Shown here: in pieces, positions 7,181 through 15,471 of the stretch
Layout of the letters: each line of letters begins with the position of its first letter
How positions within the stretch are numbered: the first letter of the stretch is position 1
Source of the DNA: Armatimonadota bacterium
Lineage (GTDB): Bacteria > Armatimonadota > Fimbriimonadia > Fimbriimonadales > Fimbriimonadaceae
Assembly: GCA_016223145.1 (NCBI GenBank)
Contig: JACRPN010000014.1
Coordinates: forward strand, 293,146 to 357,145
Length of the DNA: 64,000 nt
Direction: 5' to 3'
Translations under genes and position numbers: made by a program
The notes under the pieces: generated by a model
The model's input: the letters and a program-made list of their open reading frames with translations, nothing else
Told to the model about the DNA's origin: nothing
Databases searched by the model: none

Positions 7181-8218
7181 ATGAAGTACTCATTCACCAG
7201 TTTCGTCGCTGCCTGTGCCTTGCTGCTGTTGGCGGGGTGCTCGGGGTCTGGAGGATCGGGCAGTGCAGATGGCTCGGGCGCGGGCAACACGTCCGGGAGC
7301 CAGGCCGGCGCAGCAGACAAGCTGAGGATCGCCGTCATCCCCAAGGGCACCACCCACGAGTTCTGGAAGGCCATTCACGCAGGGGCCGAGGACGCAGCGA
7401 AGGAGCTTGGGGTCGAGATCATCTGGAAGGGCCCGGTCAAGGAAGACGACAAGGACGGCCAGATCAAGGTCGTGGAGTCGTTCATCGACGAGAAGGTGAG
7501 CGGGATCGTGCTGGCCCCGCTGGACGACACCGCGCTGCGCGCGCCGGTGGACGCCGCGGCCGATGCCGGCATCCCGGTGGTGATCATCGACTCCGATGTG
7601 AAGACCGACAAGTACGCGAGCTTTGTGGCGACCGACAACAAGAAGGGCGGGCAGATGGGCGGCGAGCACTTGGCCCAGCTCCTCGGCGGCAAGGGGAAGG
7701 TGGTCATGCTTCGCTACCAGACAGGTTCTGCCAGTACCATGAACCGTGAGGCGGGCTTCTTGGAGGCGATGAAAGCCAGCCCGGGCATCACCGTTGCCAG
7801 CGAAGAACAGCAGGGCGGCGCCACGACGGAGAGCGCCATGGCCGCCAGCGAAAACCTCATCGGCAGGTTCAAAAAGCCGGACGGCTCGCTCTCCATCGAC
7901 GGCATCTTCTGCCCTAATGAATCCACAACTTTCGGGATGCTGCGCGCGCTTCAGGATGCTGGGCTCGCAGGCAAGGTGAAGTTCGTCGGGTTCGACAGCT
8001 CCGCAAAACTGGTGGACGGCATGAAGGGAGGGCAGGTCATGGGTTTGGTGCTTCAAAACCCTTACAAGATGGGCTATGAGGGGGTTAAGACCATCGTGGC
8101 TGCCATCAAGGGCGAGAAGGTGGAGAAGCGTGTCGACACCGGCGTTTCGGTTATCACGCCCGAAAACATGGCCAGCCCTGAGAGCCAAAAGCTGCTGTTC
8201 CCGCCCCAGCCAAAGTAA
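7181..8218 (+). CDS. Sugar ABC transporter substrate-binding lipoprotein (RbsB-like)
   Basis: 345 residues with lipobox LLAGC (Cys20), a 25-residue Gly/Ser linker and a type I periplasmic-binding fold: IAVIPKGTTHEFWKAIHAGA, then GIVLAPLD, PVVIIDSDV, YASFVATDNKKGG, MNREAGFLEA and VKFVGFDSS. This is the Peripla_BP_4 / ribose-binding-protein class. The low-complexity linker between lipid anchor and domain probably lets it range from the membrane. It is followed after 28 bases by an RbsC-like permease. The sugar is not determined from sequence; ribose, galactose, xylose or inositol-type ligands are all possible. Confidence 0.85.
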   Translation: MKYSFTSFVAACALLLLAGCSGSGGSGSADGSGAGNTSGSQAGAADKLRIAVIPKGTTHEFWKAIHAGAEDAAKELGVEIIWKGPVKEDDKDGQIKVVESFIDEKVSGIVLAPLDDTALRAPVDAAADAGIPVVIIDSDVKTDKYASFVATDNKKGGQMGGEHLAQLLGGKGKVVMLRYQTGSASTMNREAGFLEAMKASPGITVASEEQQGGATTESAMAASENLIGRFKKPDGSLSIDGIFCPNESTTFGMLRALQDAGLAGKVKFVGFDSSAKLVDGMKGGQVMGLVLQNPYKMGYEGVKTIVAAIKGEKVEKRVDTGVSVITPENMASPESQKLLFPPQPK

Positions 8219-8246
8219 TCAGCCAGACTGAGCAGACTCGACGACG

Positions 8247-9287
8247 ATGGCCATGCTCGACGCTTCCAAAGGGAAGTCCACGCTTCGGCGCTACGCCGAA
8301 GTGCTCAGCCTCGCCCTTTCGTGGCTGGCGATCATCGTTCTGTTCCGGTTCCTGATCGGCGAAGGCTTCTGGACCCAGGGCACCTTTGAGACCATCGCAC
8401 GGCAGACGACGATCGTTGCGCTCGCCGCTCTAGGGATGACGTTCGTGATCATCAGCGGCGGGATCGACCTCTCGGTCGGGTCGATGGTGGCGTTCGTTAC
8501 CGTCGTGATCGGCTACATGCTGCACCCCGCGTACCGGGCCTTTCACGGGGTACCTGGCGATGCGGCGGCCATGGATGTCGCCAACCTGCAGCCGGCGTTT
8601 TCACCCTTGCTCGCGATCTTGGCGGGCATCCTGGCGGCGGTGGCCTGTGGCTTCCTCAACGGTCTGCTGATCACCAAGCTCAAGGTGGGGGCGTTCATCG
8701 TCACCCTCGGCACTATGGGCATCATTCGCGGGCTCGCGACGGGATTCGCCGCCGAACAGAAGATCGATGCACCCTCGACCTGGGTCAGCTCTCTGCTCGC
8801 GAAGCTCCCGCCGGACCGTCAGTGGATGCGGTTTCCGCCCGGGGTTTGGCTGATGCTGCTCATGGCGGTGGCGGCCAGCCTTCTGCTTCGAAATAGCCGT
8901 TTTGGCAGGCAGGTGGTCGCTTTGGGGGGCAATGAGCAGGCCGCGCACTACTCGGGTATCCAGGTGGACCGAACCCGCATCTGGGTCTTCGCGCTCATGG
9001 GGCTGTTTGCGGGGTTGGCCGGCGTCATGCAATTTTCGCGCCTAACGGTTGGCGATCCCACCGTGGCGGTCGGTCTGGAGTTGGACGTGATCGCCGCCGT
9101 CGTCATCGGAGGGGCCAGCCTCTCTGGAGGGCTCGGCTCCATTCCCGGGACCCTCTTGGGCGCGCTCATCATGGGCACGATCGGCGTTGGGTGCGACCGC
9201 TACGGGCTCCCGAACTGGGTGCAGGGCATCGTCACCGGCGCGATCATCGTGATCGCCGTGGGACTCGACCGGCTGCGCAAGAAGTAG
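8247..9287 (+). CDS. Sugar ABC transporter permease (RbsC-like)
   Basis: 346 residues, mostly hydrophobic, with family motifs TIVALAALGMTFVIISGGID, LSVGSMVAF, KVGAFIVTLGTMGIIRG, FGRQVVALGGNEQAA and GGASLSGGLGSIPGTLLGAL. It forms the membrane channel for the RbsB-like lipoprotein encoded immediately upstream. There is a larger than usual loop around residues 95-112 (MLHPAYRAFHGVPGDAAAMD). As with the AraF/AraH pair, no ATPase gene follows: the next gene downstream is an unrelated PAP2 phosphatase after a 210-base gap. The complete importer must therefore borrow an ATPase from elsewhere in the genome. Confidence 0.85.
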   Translation: MAMLDASKGKSTLRRYAEVLSLALSWLAIIVLFRFLIGEGFWTQGTFETIARQTTIVALAALGMTFVIISGGIDLSVGSMVAFVTVVIGYMLHPAYRAFHGVPGDAAAMDVANLQPAFSPLLAILAGILAAVACGFLNGLLITKLKVGAFIVTLGTMGIIRGLATGFAAEQKIDAPSTWVSSLLAKLPPDRQWMRFPPGVWLMLLMAVAASLLLRNSRFGRQVVALGGNEQAAHYSGIQVDRTRIWVFALMGLFAGLAGVMQFSRLTVGDPTVAVGLELDVIAAVVIGGASLSGGLGSIPGTLLGALIMGTIGVGCDRYGLPNWVQGIVTGAIIVIAVGLDRLRKK

Positions 9288-9338
9288 AGAGGCGGGGCCG
9301 AATGGAGCGCAGTTGGGGAAGGTAGCGCTAGGTTTGTG

Positions 9339-9440
9339 GCACCCCTTTCGGGGTGCGGGAGCATTGGATGGCATTCTTCCAGGGGTGTCGGCCCGGAGGC
9401 CTCAACCCCCTGGCTACTCTCTGCTGACCCCGTTTGGGCC
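9339..9440. repeat. Intergenic palindromic element
   Basis: A perfect 7-bp hairpin GCACCCC/GGGGTGC (9339-9345 with 9350-9356) is followed by a stretch rich in complementary runs (CCAGGGG, AGGCCTC, ACCCCCTGG, GACCCC, GGGGCC-like). No T-run follows, so it is unlike a Rho-independent terminator and resembles the other intergenic GCCC...GGGC palindromes in this window. Confidence 0.45.
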
Positions 9441-9497
9441 ATAGCTCGATCATCACTATTGGGAGGGAGTTGGCTAGCCGCCAAGTACACTTGACGG

Positions 9498-10100
9498 GTG
9501 CAGCGAATCTGGGGTCTGGACCAAGAGCTCTTTCGGGCCATCCACATCGGGTGGCATCGCGAATGGCTCGATCCCTTCTTCTGGGTCATCAGCACCTCGG
9601 GTTTGGGATGGGTGCAGCTGCTCGTTGTGGGGATCGCCTATGGCGGCGCACTCGTCCACAAAAAAGGGGGGGATGCGGTCCAGGGGAAAGCAGGCGTGCT
9701 GTTCACGCGGATCGCTTTGCCCTATGTCGCGGCTTGGGCGGTGTCGGGGATTCTCTCAAGCCTGTACCTTAAGCAGTGGGTAAGCCGGGACCGGCCGAGC
9801 CAGCTAGCGATTGCTAACCCGCAAGAGACTTTCTTTCACAGCGCCTTTCCCAGTGGGCACACGGCGAGCGCATTCGCCGTGGCAATGGTCGTCTGGCTTA
9901 CTTGCAGAACCGAAAAACCCCTCTTTGGATGGGTTGCGTTGCTCTGGGCCTGTCTTGTCGGGTTCAGCCGTGTCTATCGTGGCGTCCACTGGCCCACCGA
10001 CGTCTTGGCAGGGGCGGCGGTTGGAGTTTTTTCGGGATGTCTTGTGATGTGGGTCTTGAGCGACCGAAAGAGGGCTCCCGATCCCTCAGAGCCGTCTTGA
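9498..10100 (+). CDS. PAP2-family membrane phosphatase
   Basis: 200 residues with several transmembrane helices and the complete acid-phosphatase triad: KX6RP as KQWVSRDRP, PSGH as FPSGHTASA, and SRX5H as SRVYRGVHWPTD. These are the catalytic motifs of type 2 phosphatidic acid phosphatases and undecaprenyl-pyrophosphate phosphatases (BcrC/PgpB type). A role in recycling the lipid carrier or dephosphorylating phosphatidate in the cytoplasmic membrane is likely, but the substrate cannot be told apart from sequence. The start is a GTG (9498); no in-frame ATG gives the N-terminal helix. It ends 18 bases before the converging hrcA. Confidence 0.87.
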   Translation: MQRIWGLDQELFRAIHIGWHREWLDPFFWVISTSGLGWVQLLVVGIAYGGALVHKKGGDAVQGKAGVLFTRIALPYVAAWAVSGILSSLYLKQWVSRDRPSQLAIANPQETFFHSAFPSGHTASAFAVAMVVWLTCRTEKPLFGWVALLWACLVGFSRVYRGVHWPTDVLAGAAVGVFSGCLVMWVLSDRKRAPDPSEPS

Positions 10101-10118
10101 GCCGAAATTGGGAGCGGG

Positions 10119-11147
10119 CTAGCCGAAGTACTTCGTCAAGGCGTCGGTCAGCGCCGTTGCGGTGAAGTTGACCAGGGGGATGTGCTCCTCATACGGGAGG
10201 CGTGTCGGGCCGATGATGGCGATGCTGCCCACTTCATGGCCGCCGACCGAGAAGGTCTGTCGCACTACAGCCAACTCGCGCATCTGTTCGGCACGGTTTT
10301 CTTTGCCGATGGTCACCGTTCCGGTGGCGTCGGGGGAGTGGACCGCGTCGTACAGAGCCTCCGACCGCTTGAGGTCGTCCAGCAGCGAGCTCAGGCGCTG
10401 GGCGTCCCTCGTGAATTCAGGCTGCCCGAACAGGAACTCCTCTCCGTGAGTGACCACTGCGCCCTTCGAGCGCTCCTTGGCGACCGACCGTACATGTCCC
10501 GCGACCAACGCCATCAGCTTGTCATACGGCTGCTGCGGCCCCTTCTGGGATGACCGATACTTGGAGCCCTCCCGCATAGTCTTGCCAACCACCATGCTTG
10601 CAAGCTCGGCGTTCGCCTCGCCGATTTGCTCAAGGGTGAGCTGAGCCGGGCACTCCACCATCTTGCTCTCGACAGAGCCGTTCGAAAGCACCAAGACCAG
10701 AAGCGCTTGATGCGGGCCAATAGCGCTCAGAATGGCCGACCGGAACCTGAGCGAAGCGTCCTTGGTAATCGCTGCCGCGCTGAGGAGGTGGGTCAAGCGG
10801 CTCAAGGCGGCCGTGGTTTCGCTGACCAGGCTCTGCAAGAACCCGCCATCGGCGGTTACCGTGCGAAGGGCCTGCTTGTTCTCCGCAGACGGCGCAGAGG
10901 ACTGAATCAGCCGGTCCACGAAATAGCGGTAGCCAAGGTCGCTTGGGATCCTTCCGGCACTGGTATGCGGCTGCTCAAGAAACCCGCGATGGGCCATTTC
11001 GGCCATCTCGTTGCGCACCGTGGCTGAGCTCACGCCGAGGTCGAACCGGTGAACGAGTTGTTCCGAGGCGATTGGCTCGGCGGTATCGATGTACTCGAGA
11101 ATGACGGCGCGGAGGAGGATTCTCTGTCGCGGCTGAAGGTCTTCCAT
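10119..11147 (-). CDS. hrcA: HrcA heat-shock repressor
   Basis: 342 residues with the HrcA order: an N-terminal winged helix (RQRILLRAVILEYIDTAEPI, then SATVRNEMAEMAHRGFLEQP and HTSAGRIPSDLGYRYFVD), a GAF-like middle and the C-terminal GPTRLPYEEHIPLVNFTATA region. HrcA represses chaperone operons by binding CIRCE inverted repeats and is thought to be tuned by GroEL. In many bacteria it leads a dnaK operon; here it stands alone, and the dnaJ of this window is 24 kb away. I saw no CIRCE sequence (TTAGCACTC-N9-GAGTGCTAA) near it. The next gene starts divergently about 85 bases away. Confidence 0.93.
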   Translation of the reverse strand: MEDLQPRQRILLRAVILEYIDTAEPIASEQLVHRFDLGVSSATVRNEMAEMAHRGFLEQPHTSAGRIPSDLGYRYFVDRLIQSSAPSAENKQALRTVTADGGFLQSLVSETTAALSRLTHLLSAAAITKDASLRFRSAILSAIGPHQALLVLVLSNGSVESKMVECPAQLTLEQIGEANAELASMVVGKTMREGSKYRSSQKGPQQPYDKLMALVAGHVRSVAKERSKGAVVTHGEEFLFGQPEFTRDAQRLSSLLDDLKRSEALYDAVHSPDATGTVTIGKENRAEQMRELAVVRQTFSVGGHEVGSIAIIGPTRLPYEEHIPLVNFTATALTDALTKYFG

Positions 11148-11231
11148 GGTGCGAGGGCCAAGTTGGAGTTTACTTGGAGACGGGGATGCTACGGGATGGA
11201 GACTCGGAGCGTCTCAATATCAAGTGACGCA

Positions 11232-13076
11232 ATGAATGCACCTCTGCTTTGCTGGATTTTGCTTACGTTTCAAGGAGGAGCCCCTCAAGCGCTCCTTGAC
11301 GACCTTAGGCTCTCGATCGACAGCGGGCAGCCGGAGAAGCTGCAGAAGCTCTTCGTGCGGCAGGCGGACGCTGAGTCGGTGCTCGAAATGGCGGGCAGAT
11401 CGGGCCCGAAGTCACTTAAGGTGAAGCTGATCCCCACTCCTCCGGGTTGGGGCGCTCCGGGCTCCTATTGGGCGATCTTTCACAAGCGCCAAGGGATTGA
11501 ATCCTTCCACGACATGGTTTTCAACGTCGCAGTGACCCCCGAACGGCTGCTCGTCGGCAGGGAAGTGCCCGAAACGCAGACCGGCGGCTGGACCGTGGAA
11601 ACCGGCCGCTTTGACGTTAAAGTGCTGCCGAGCCAATCGGCGGCAGAGGTCGAGACGACGCTGAGGCTCACGCACAAAGGCGAGCCAAGGGCTCTCATGA
11701 TGCGGCTTGGAGACCCGTTCACCGTCTCTTCCGCCTCTTCCGCAAGCAGGGCGATCAAGGTCGTCGAAGCCTACGACCGCGCCGTTCCGACCCCGGCCCA
11801 AGGCGACCTAGTGCGCGCGGGAGGCATTCTCGTTTATTGGGGGACATCCGCACCAAACACGCTGACCCTGCGCTACAGAGGCAACCCGGGGGAAGCGGGG
11901 AACCAGGGCGGAGACCGCGTCACCAACAGGCTCTGCTATCTGACGGCGTGGTGGACTCCCACCATCGCCAGGCAGCCCTACACCACGGCAACGCGAATCG
12001 AAGCGCCAGAGCCTTGGGTCATCGTTTCAGAAGGTGTGGAGGCGCAGCCGGAAGCAGTCGGATTTGCAGCGATGACGGCATCCCCTGGCAACTCGGTACG
12101 CACTTTCAAGTGCGACATCAAGATCACCTTCCCGAAGGTCATTGGCGGGGAATACAAGCTTGCCGCCGAGGGCAAGGACGGGAAGGGAAGGGTGTTCCGG
12201 TCATACCAGCTTGAGCCGATTAACCGGGCCCGCGCCGACAAGGACGTGGACCTAATGAAGAGGGCCACCGCGTTCTATGAGGACACCCTCGGGCCCTGGC
12301 CGTTCCCCGGGTATGCCTGCTTCGATGGGGAGGGGTACTACGGCATCGAGAGCTATAGCTACACGATTCTGCTCACCCAGAACACCACGCGTTTCGTCGC
12401 GCACGAAATGGGACACACCTACTTTGGCGGCATCGTGCCCAACAGCTACACGCGAGACTGCTGGAACGAAAGCCTCACGCAATATGTCGAGAGCGTGCTG
12501 TTCTCAAAGAACGCGGACAAATCGCTGGAGAAGGGGTACGAGACCAACAAGATCCCGGTACCCATGACGGCGATGAGCCGCCCCGGGCTCTTTGGCTCGG
12601 CGTCGTACTTCAGGGGCGCCTACGTGATGACGATGCTCGGCCACGAGATTGGCTTGGACCGCGTCATCGCGGGTATGAAGGCGATCGTCAAGGAGCGGGC
12701 AGGCGTCGACACCACCTGGCCCGAACTGAGGCCGTATTTCGAGAAAGCCTCTGGCCAGGACCTTGGCTGGTTCTGGGATCAGTGGGTCGAGAACGCGGTA
12801 TATCCGAAAGTGGACATCGCGGACGCTCAGCTCATTCAGGGAAATCCGACGACGACATGGGTAACTCTGGTTCAGTCGGGAACGAAGAAGCCCTACCGCT
12901 TGAGGCTCAAGATCAAGGCATCGGCTCAGGGGGCGGAGAAGGTCACGGAGGTGGTGCTGAGCGAGGTCAAAGGTACGTTCCGCGTCGACACCCCGTTCGT
13001 TCCCACGAAGGTCGAGCTGGACCCGTTTGAGTTTACGATGGCCACCGTGGGCCCGGCCGTCGAGCCGAAAAAGTAA
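11232..13076 (+). CDS. Secreted M1-like (gluzincin) metallopeptidase
   Basis: 614 residues from ATG 11232, giving a short signal-peptide-like start (NAPLLCWILLTFQGGAPQ). The zinc site is HEMGH (His391, Glu392, His395) with the third ligand Glu413 in NESLTQY, and the substrate-side GxGYYGIESYSY segment takes the place of the M1 GAMEN motif. FWDQWVENAVYPKV near the C terminus is also like the end of M1 catalytic domains. M1 enzymes remove N-terminal residues from peptides; this one is probably exported. The zinc-ligand spacing of 17 residues is one shorter than usual for M1. Earlier starts (11049 or ATG 11196) overlap hrcA and lack a signal peptide. Confidence 0.8.
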   Translation: MNAPLLCWILLTFQGGAPQALLDDLRLSIDSGQPEKLQKLFVRQADAESVLEMAGRSGPKSLKVKLIPTPPGWGAPGSYWAIFHKRQGIESFHDMVFNVAVTPERLLVGREVPETQTGGWTVETGRFDVKVLPSQSAAEVETTLRLTHKGEPRALMMRLGDPFTVSSASSASRAIKVVEAYDRAVPTPAQGDLVRAGGILVYWGTSAPNTLTLRYRGNPGEAGNQGGDRVTNRLCYLTAWWTPTIARQPYTTATRIEAPEPWVIVSEGVEAQPEAVGFAAMTASPGNSVRTFKCDIKITFPKVIGGEYKLAAEGKDGKGRVFRSYQLEPINRARADKDVDLMKRATAFYEDTLGPWPFPGYACFDGEGYYGIESYSYTILLTQNTTRFVAHEMGHTYFGGIVPNSYTRDCWNESLTQYVESVLFSKNADKSLEKGYETNKIPVPMTAMSRPGLFGSASYFRGAYVMTMLGHEIGLDRVIAGMKAIVKERAGVDTTWPELRPYFEKASGQDLGWFWDQWVENAVYPKVDIADAQLIQGNPTTTWVTLVQSGTKKPYRLRLKIKASAQGAEKVTEVVLSEVKGTFRVDTPFVPTKVELDPFEFTMATVGPAVEPKK

Positions 13077-13089
13077 GTTGTGGCCTGAT

Positions 13090-15471
13090 TCAGGTGCGGC
13101 TGCTCTGCATCGCTTGCGCCACCTCGGCGGGGTCGAGAGCCTCGCCCTGGGGTCCAGTGACGTAAAAGGCGGCTGTACCTTGCCCCGCCCATTGGCCGAT
13201 CCGGGCGGAACAGACGTCCCAACCTTGTTCGGCGATGAACCTGGCTAGCCGAAACGCCATGCCCCTACCCCTTGGTGCTTGGACTTCGAGGATTCCCGGA
13301 GTCCCGGCCACATAGGCGGACCTGAAATGGGATTGTCGCCGGCTCGGATCTTTGCCGTGCCGAATCAGAATATCCTCGACGGTGGCACGCTCCTCGATAA
13401 CCTTCAATAGATCACTCGTCGCGTGCTGGCAAGTTGCGCTCGGCAGAGGCTGGCCGTGAAAGCTGACGACAAAGCTGTCAAGCGCGATGTTCTGAGCGCC
13501 GAGGGACGTGCTGACCCGGATGGACTCCACGGTAAGGTCCCAGGCATAAAGCACACCTAACAGGCGGCTCAGGAGGCCGGGCCGGTCTGGGCAGCACACG
13601 GTGATCTCAGTGTTGCCGGCGCCTGGCTGATGCGCGACCTCGATCGTGGGTTTGCCGTTTCGCGCCCGCGCGCAGAAACCAAAATGCAGTTTGACCACCT
13701 GCGGTGGCGTGCTGAGGACGTAGTGCGCCGGAAGGCTGTCCAAGAAGGCTTGAAGTGCCTCTTCGGACACCTCTTGGTCCTTGGCAAGGGCGCGGTGCAG
13801 TCGGCGACGGTAGATCGCGGGATCGTGCTCGGGTGGGATATCGGCCTCCAGAATGGCCGCCGTTCGCTCCCAGAGCTCACGAAGGAGGCTCTCTTGGGAT
13901 TGGGTCCACGCGGCCGAGGAAACCGCCATGATGTCGGCCGCCGTCAGCACGGTGAGCATGTCCAGCCGCTCGCGGTCTTTCACCATCTTGGCGAACTCAT
14001 CCGCCGTGCCTGGATTCTGGATGTCCCGCATGCGGATGAAGCGGGCCATGGAGAGGTGCTCCGCCACGAGCCAGCGGACCGGTTCGCGAACGCTGTCGGA
14101 GAGGCCCCATCGCCGGCAAACAGCGTCGGCAATCTCCGCCCCGACCTCGCTGTGCGGTCTGCCATCGACTCCCTTGCCCGAGTCGTGCAGCAGGATGGCG
14201 AGGACCAACACGTCGGGACTTGAAATGCCGCTTCGCAAGTCCCCGAGGAATGAGCCTTCGGCGAAGCTCTCGACGTTGCGCAGGGCCCGCATGGTGTGCT
14301 CGAATACCGTGTAGGTATGGGTCGCATCCTCGGGCATGAGGGTTCGGCATCGGGAAAGCTCCGGCAGGATGGTAGCCAGCAAGCCGCACCGGTCCAAGCT
14401 TCGAAGCGTGGTTTCGCCGGAAGAAAGCGCATGAAGCACTTCTCCGCCATCGAGCTCATCGGACAGGTCCAGCGGTTCCCGCTCGATAACCAGACCCAAG
14501 CCCGAGGCCAATGAGATGCCGATGGCCGCGTCGCTTGGAGTGGCGCCAGCCTCAAAGTGAACGGTCCCGTCCTTGGTAACGACTCCGCGTGAGATCGGGT
14601 AGCTTGCCTGGAGAATCAGCCTCTCAGCGTCCTCATAGGCTTCTGTCAGGATCACCAAGTGCTCAGCAACGCCTGAGAGCCAGGGGGCAAGCTCCACGCC
14701 AAGCACCTCGGCGATCTGCGCCTGCCTGGACCGGCTGAGGAGGTCGACCTGCTTCTCCGAGACGTAGTGGAGCAGGTTGCGCGTCCGCAGGATTTGGGAA
14801 TACGCCTCCAGGCCGGTTGGCTGCTCAGCCTTCAAGACCTTACGAATCCACAGCGCTGTGTGGTAGCTGCGCAACCCGCCCGCGCCCTCTTTGAGGTGAG
14901 GCTCAACGACCAGCGGCGTGTCATGCGTCCGGCGCATTCGTTCTCGGCGCTCCGTCACCTTGTCCAGCAGAAAGTCGCCCACAGGAAACGTCTCCTGAAA
15001 AACCTGGTTGAACGCTTCGAGCGGCGCCATAGAGCCCGCGACCAGCCGCGCGTCGAGCAGCCCCGACCTGGACTTTCCGTCGAGGGACGGGGCATCCCCG
15101 ATGAGCCGGTAGGAATAGCCGACTTCGGCCCCGAACACACGGTCGAGAGCCAGGTGGAGCAAGCGGTAAGTCTCTCGAACGAGGGCGTCCAGGCCCGGCG
15201 ACTGCTCATGGAGAGGGATGACCGCGAGGTCAAGGTCCGAATGTGGCGAGAGCTCCTGGCGCCCATAGCCTCCCGTCGCTACGATCGCTAGCGCTGGCTG
15301 TGCTTCGGTCCGGGTTGTGGCCTGGCTGTAGACCCACCTCACGAGGTCGTCCGCCAACTGGGAATACTTGCGGCTCCAATCGAGGCCGCCCAGAGCCTCG
15401 GGCAGTGCGGCGATCAGTTGTGTCCGCCGGCTGGAAAACTCGTGCAGGTGCTGTTCTTGGGCTTCCGTCAT
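13090..15471 (-). CDS. glnD: GlnD-like PII uridylyltransferase / uridylyl-removing enzyme
   Basis: 793 residues in the GlnD order: nucleotidyltransferase with GGYGRQELSPHSDLDL (catalytic Asp79 and Asp81), a GlnE-like helical part (KEGAGGLRSYHTALWIRKVL), an HD hydrolase domain (FEHTMRAL ... LLHDSGKG ... HSEVGAEIA ... VAEHLSMARF) and two C-terminal ACT domains (TEITVCCPDRPGLLSRLLGV and GILEVQAPRGRGMAFRLARF). GlnD attaches or removes UMP on PII proteins in response to glutamine. It is slightly shorter than the typical 850-900 residues. Its ATG overlaps the stop codon of the upstream membrane-protein gene by 4 bases, so it is translationally coupled to it. No PII (glnB) gene is in the window. Confidence 0.9.
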   Translation of the reverse strand: MTEAQEQHLHEFSSRRTQLIAALPEALGGLDWSRKYSQLADDLVRWVYSQATTRTEAQPALAIVATGGYGRQELSPHSDLDLAVIPLHEQSPGLDALVRETYRLLHLALDRVFGAEVGYSYRLIGDAPSLDGKSRSGLLDARLVAGSMAPLEAFNQVFQETFPVGDFLLDKVTERRERMRRTHDTPLVVEPHLKEGAGGLRSYHTALWIRKVLKAEQPTGLEAYSQILRTRNLLHYVSEKQVDLLSRSRQAQIAEVLGVELAPWLSGVAEHLVILTEAYEDAERLILQASYPISRGVVTKDGTVHFEAGATPSDAAIGISLASGLGLVIEREPLDLSDELDGGEVLHALSSGETTLRSLDRCGLLATILPELSRCRTLMPEDATHTYTVFEHTMRALRNVESFAEGSFLGDLRSGISSPDVLVLAILLHDSGKGVDGRPHSEVGAEIADAVCRRWGLSDSVREPVRWLVAEHLSMARFIRMRDIQNPGTADEFAKMVKDRERLDMLTVLTAADIMAVSSAAWTQSQESLLRELWERTAAILEADIPPEHDPAIYRRRLHRALAKDQEVSEEALQAFLDSLPAHYVLSTPPQVVKLHFGFCARARNGKPTIEVAHQPGAGNTEITVCCPDRPGLLSRLLGVLYAWDLTVESIRVSTSLGAQNIALDSFVVSFHGQPLPSATCQHATSDLLKVIEERATVEDILIRHGKDPSRRQSHFRSAYVAGTPGILEVQAPRGRGMAFRLARFIAEQGWDVCSARIGQWAGQGTAAFYVTGPQGEALDPAEVAQAMQSSRT

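Noticed and set aside
9339..9440. Rho-independent terminator of the RbsC-like permease operon
   Set aside because: The hairpin is perfect but no T-run follows on either strand; it resembles the other short palindromes.
10119..11231. CIRCE operator near hrcA
   Set aside because: No TTAGCACTC or GAGTGCTAA half-site was found around hrcA or dnaJ.
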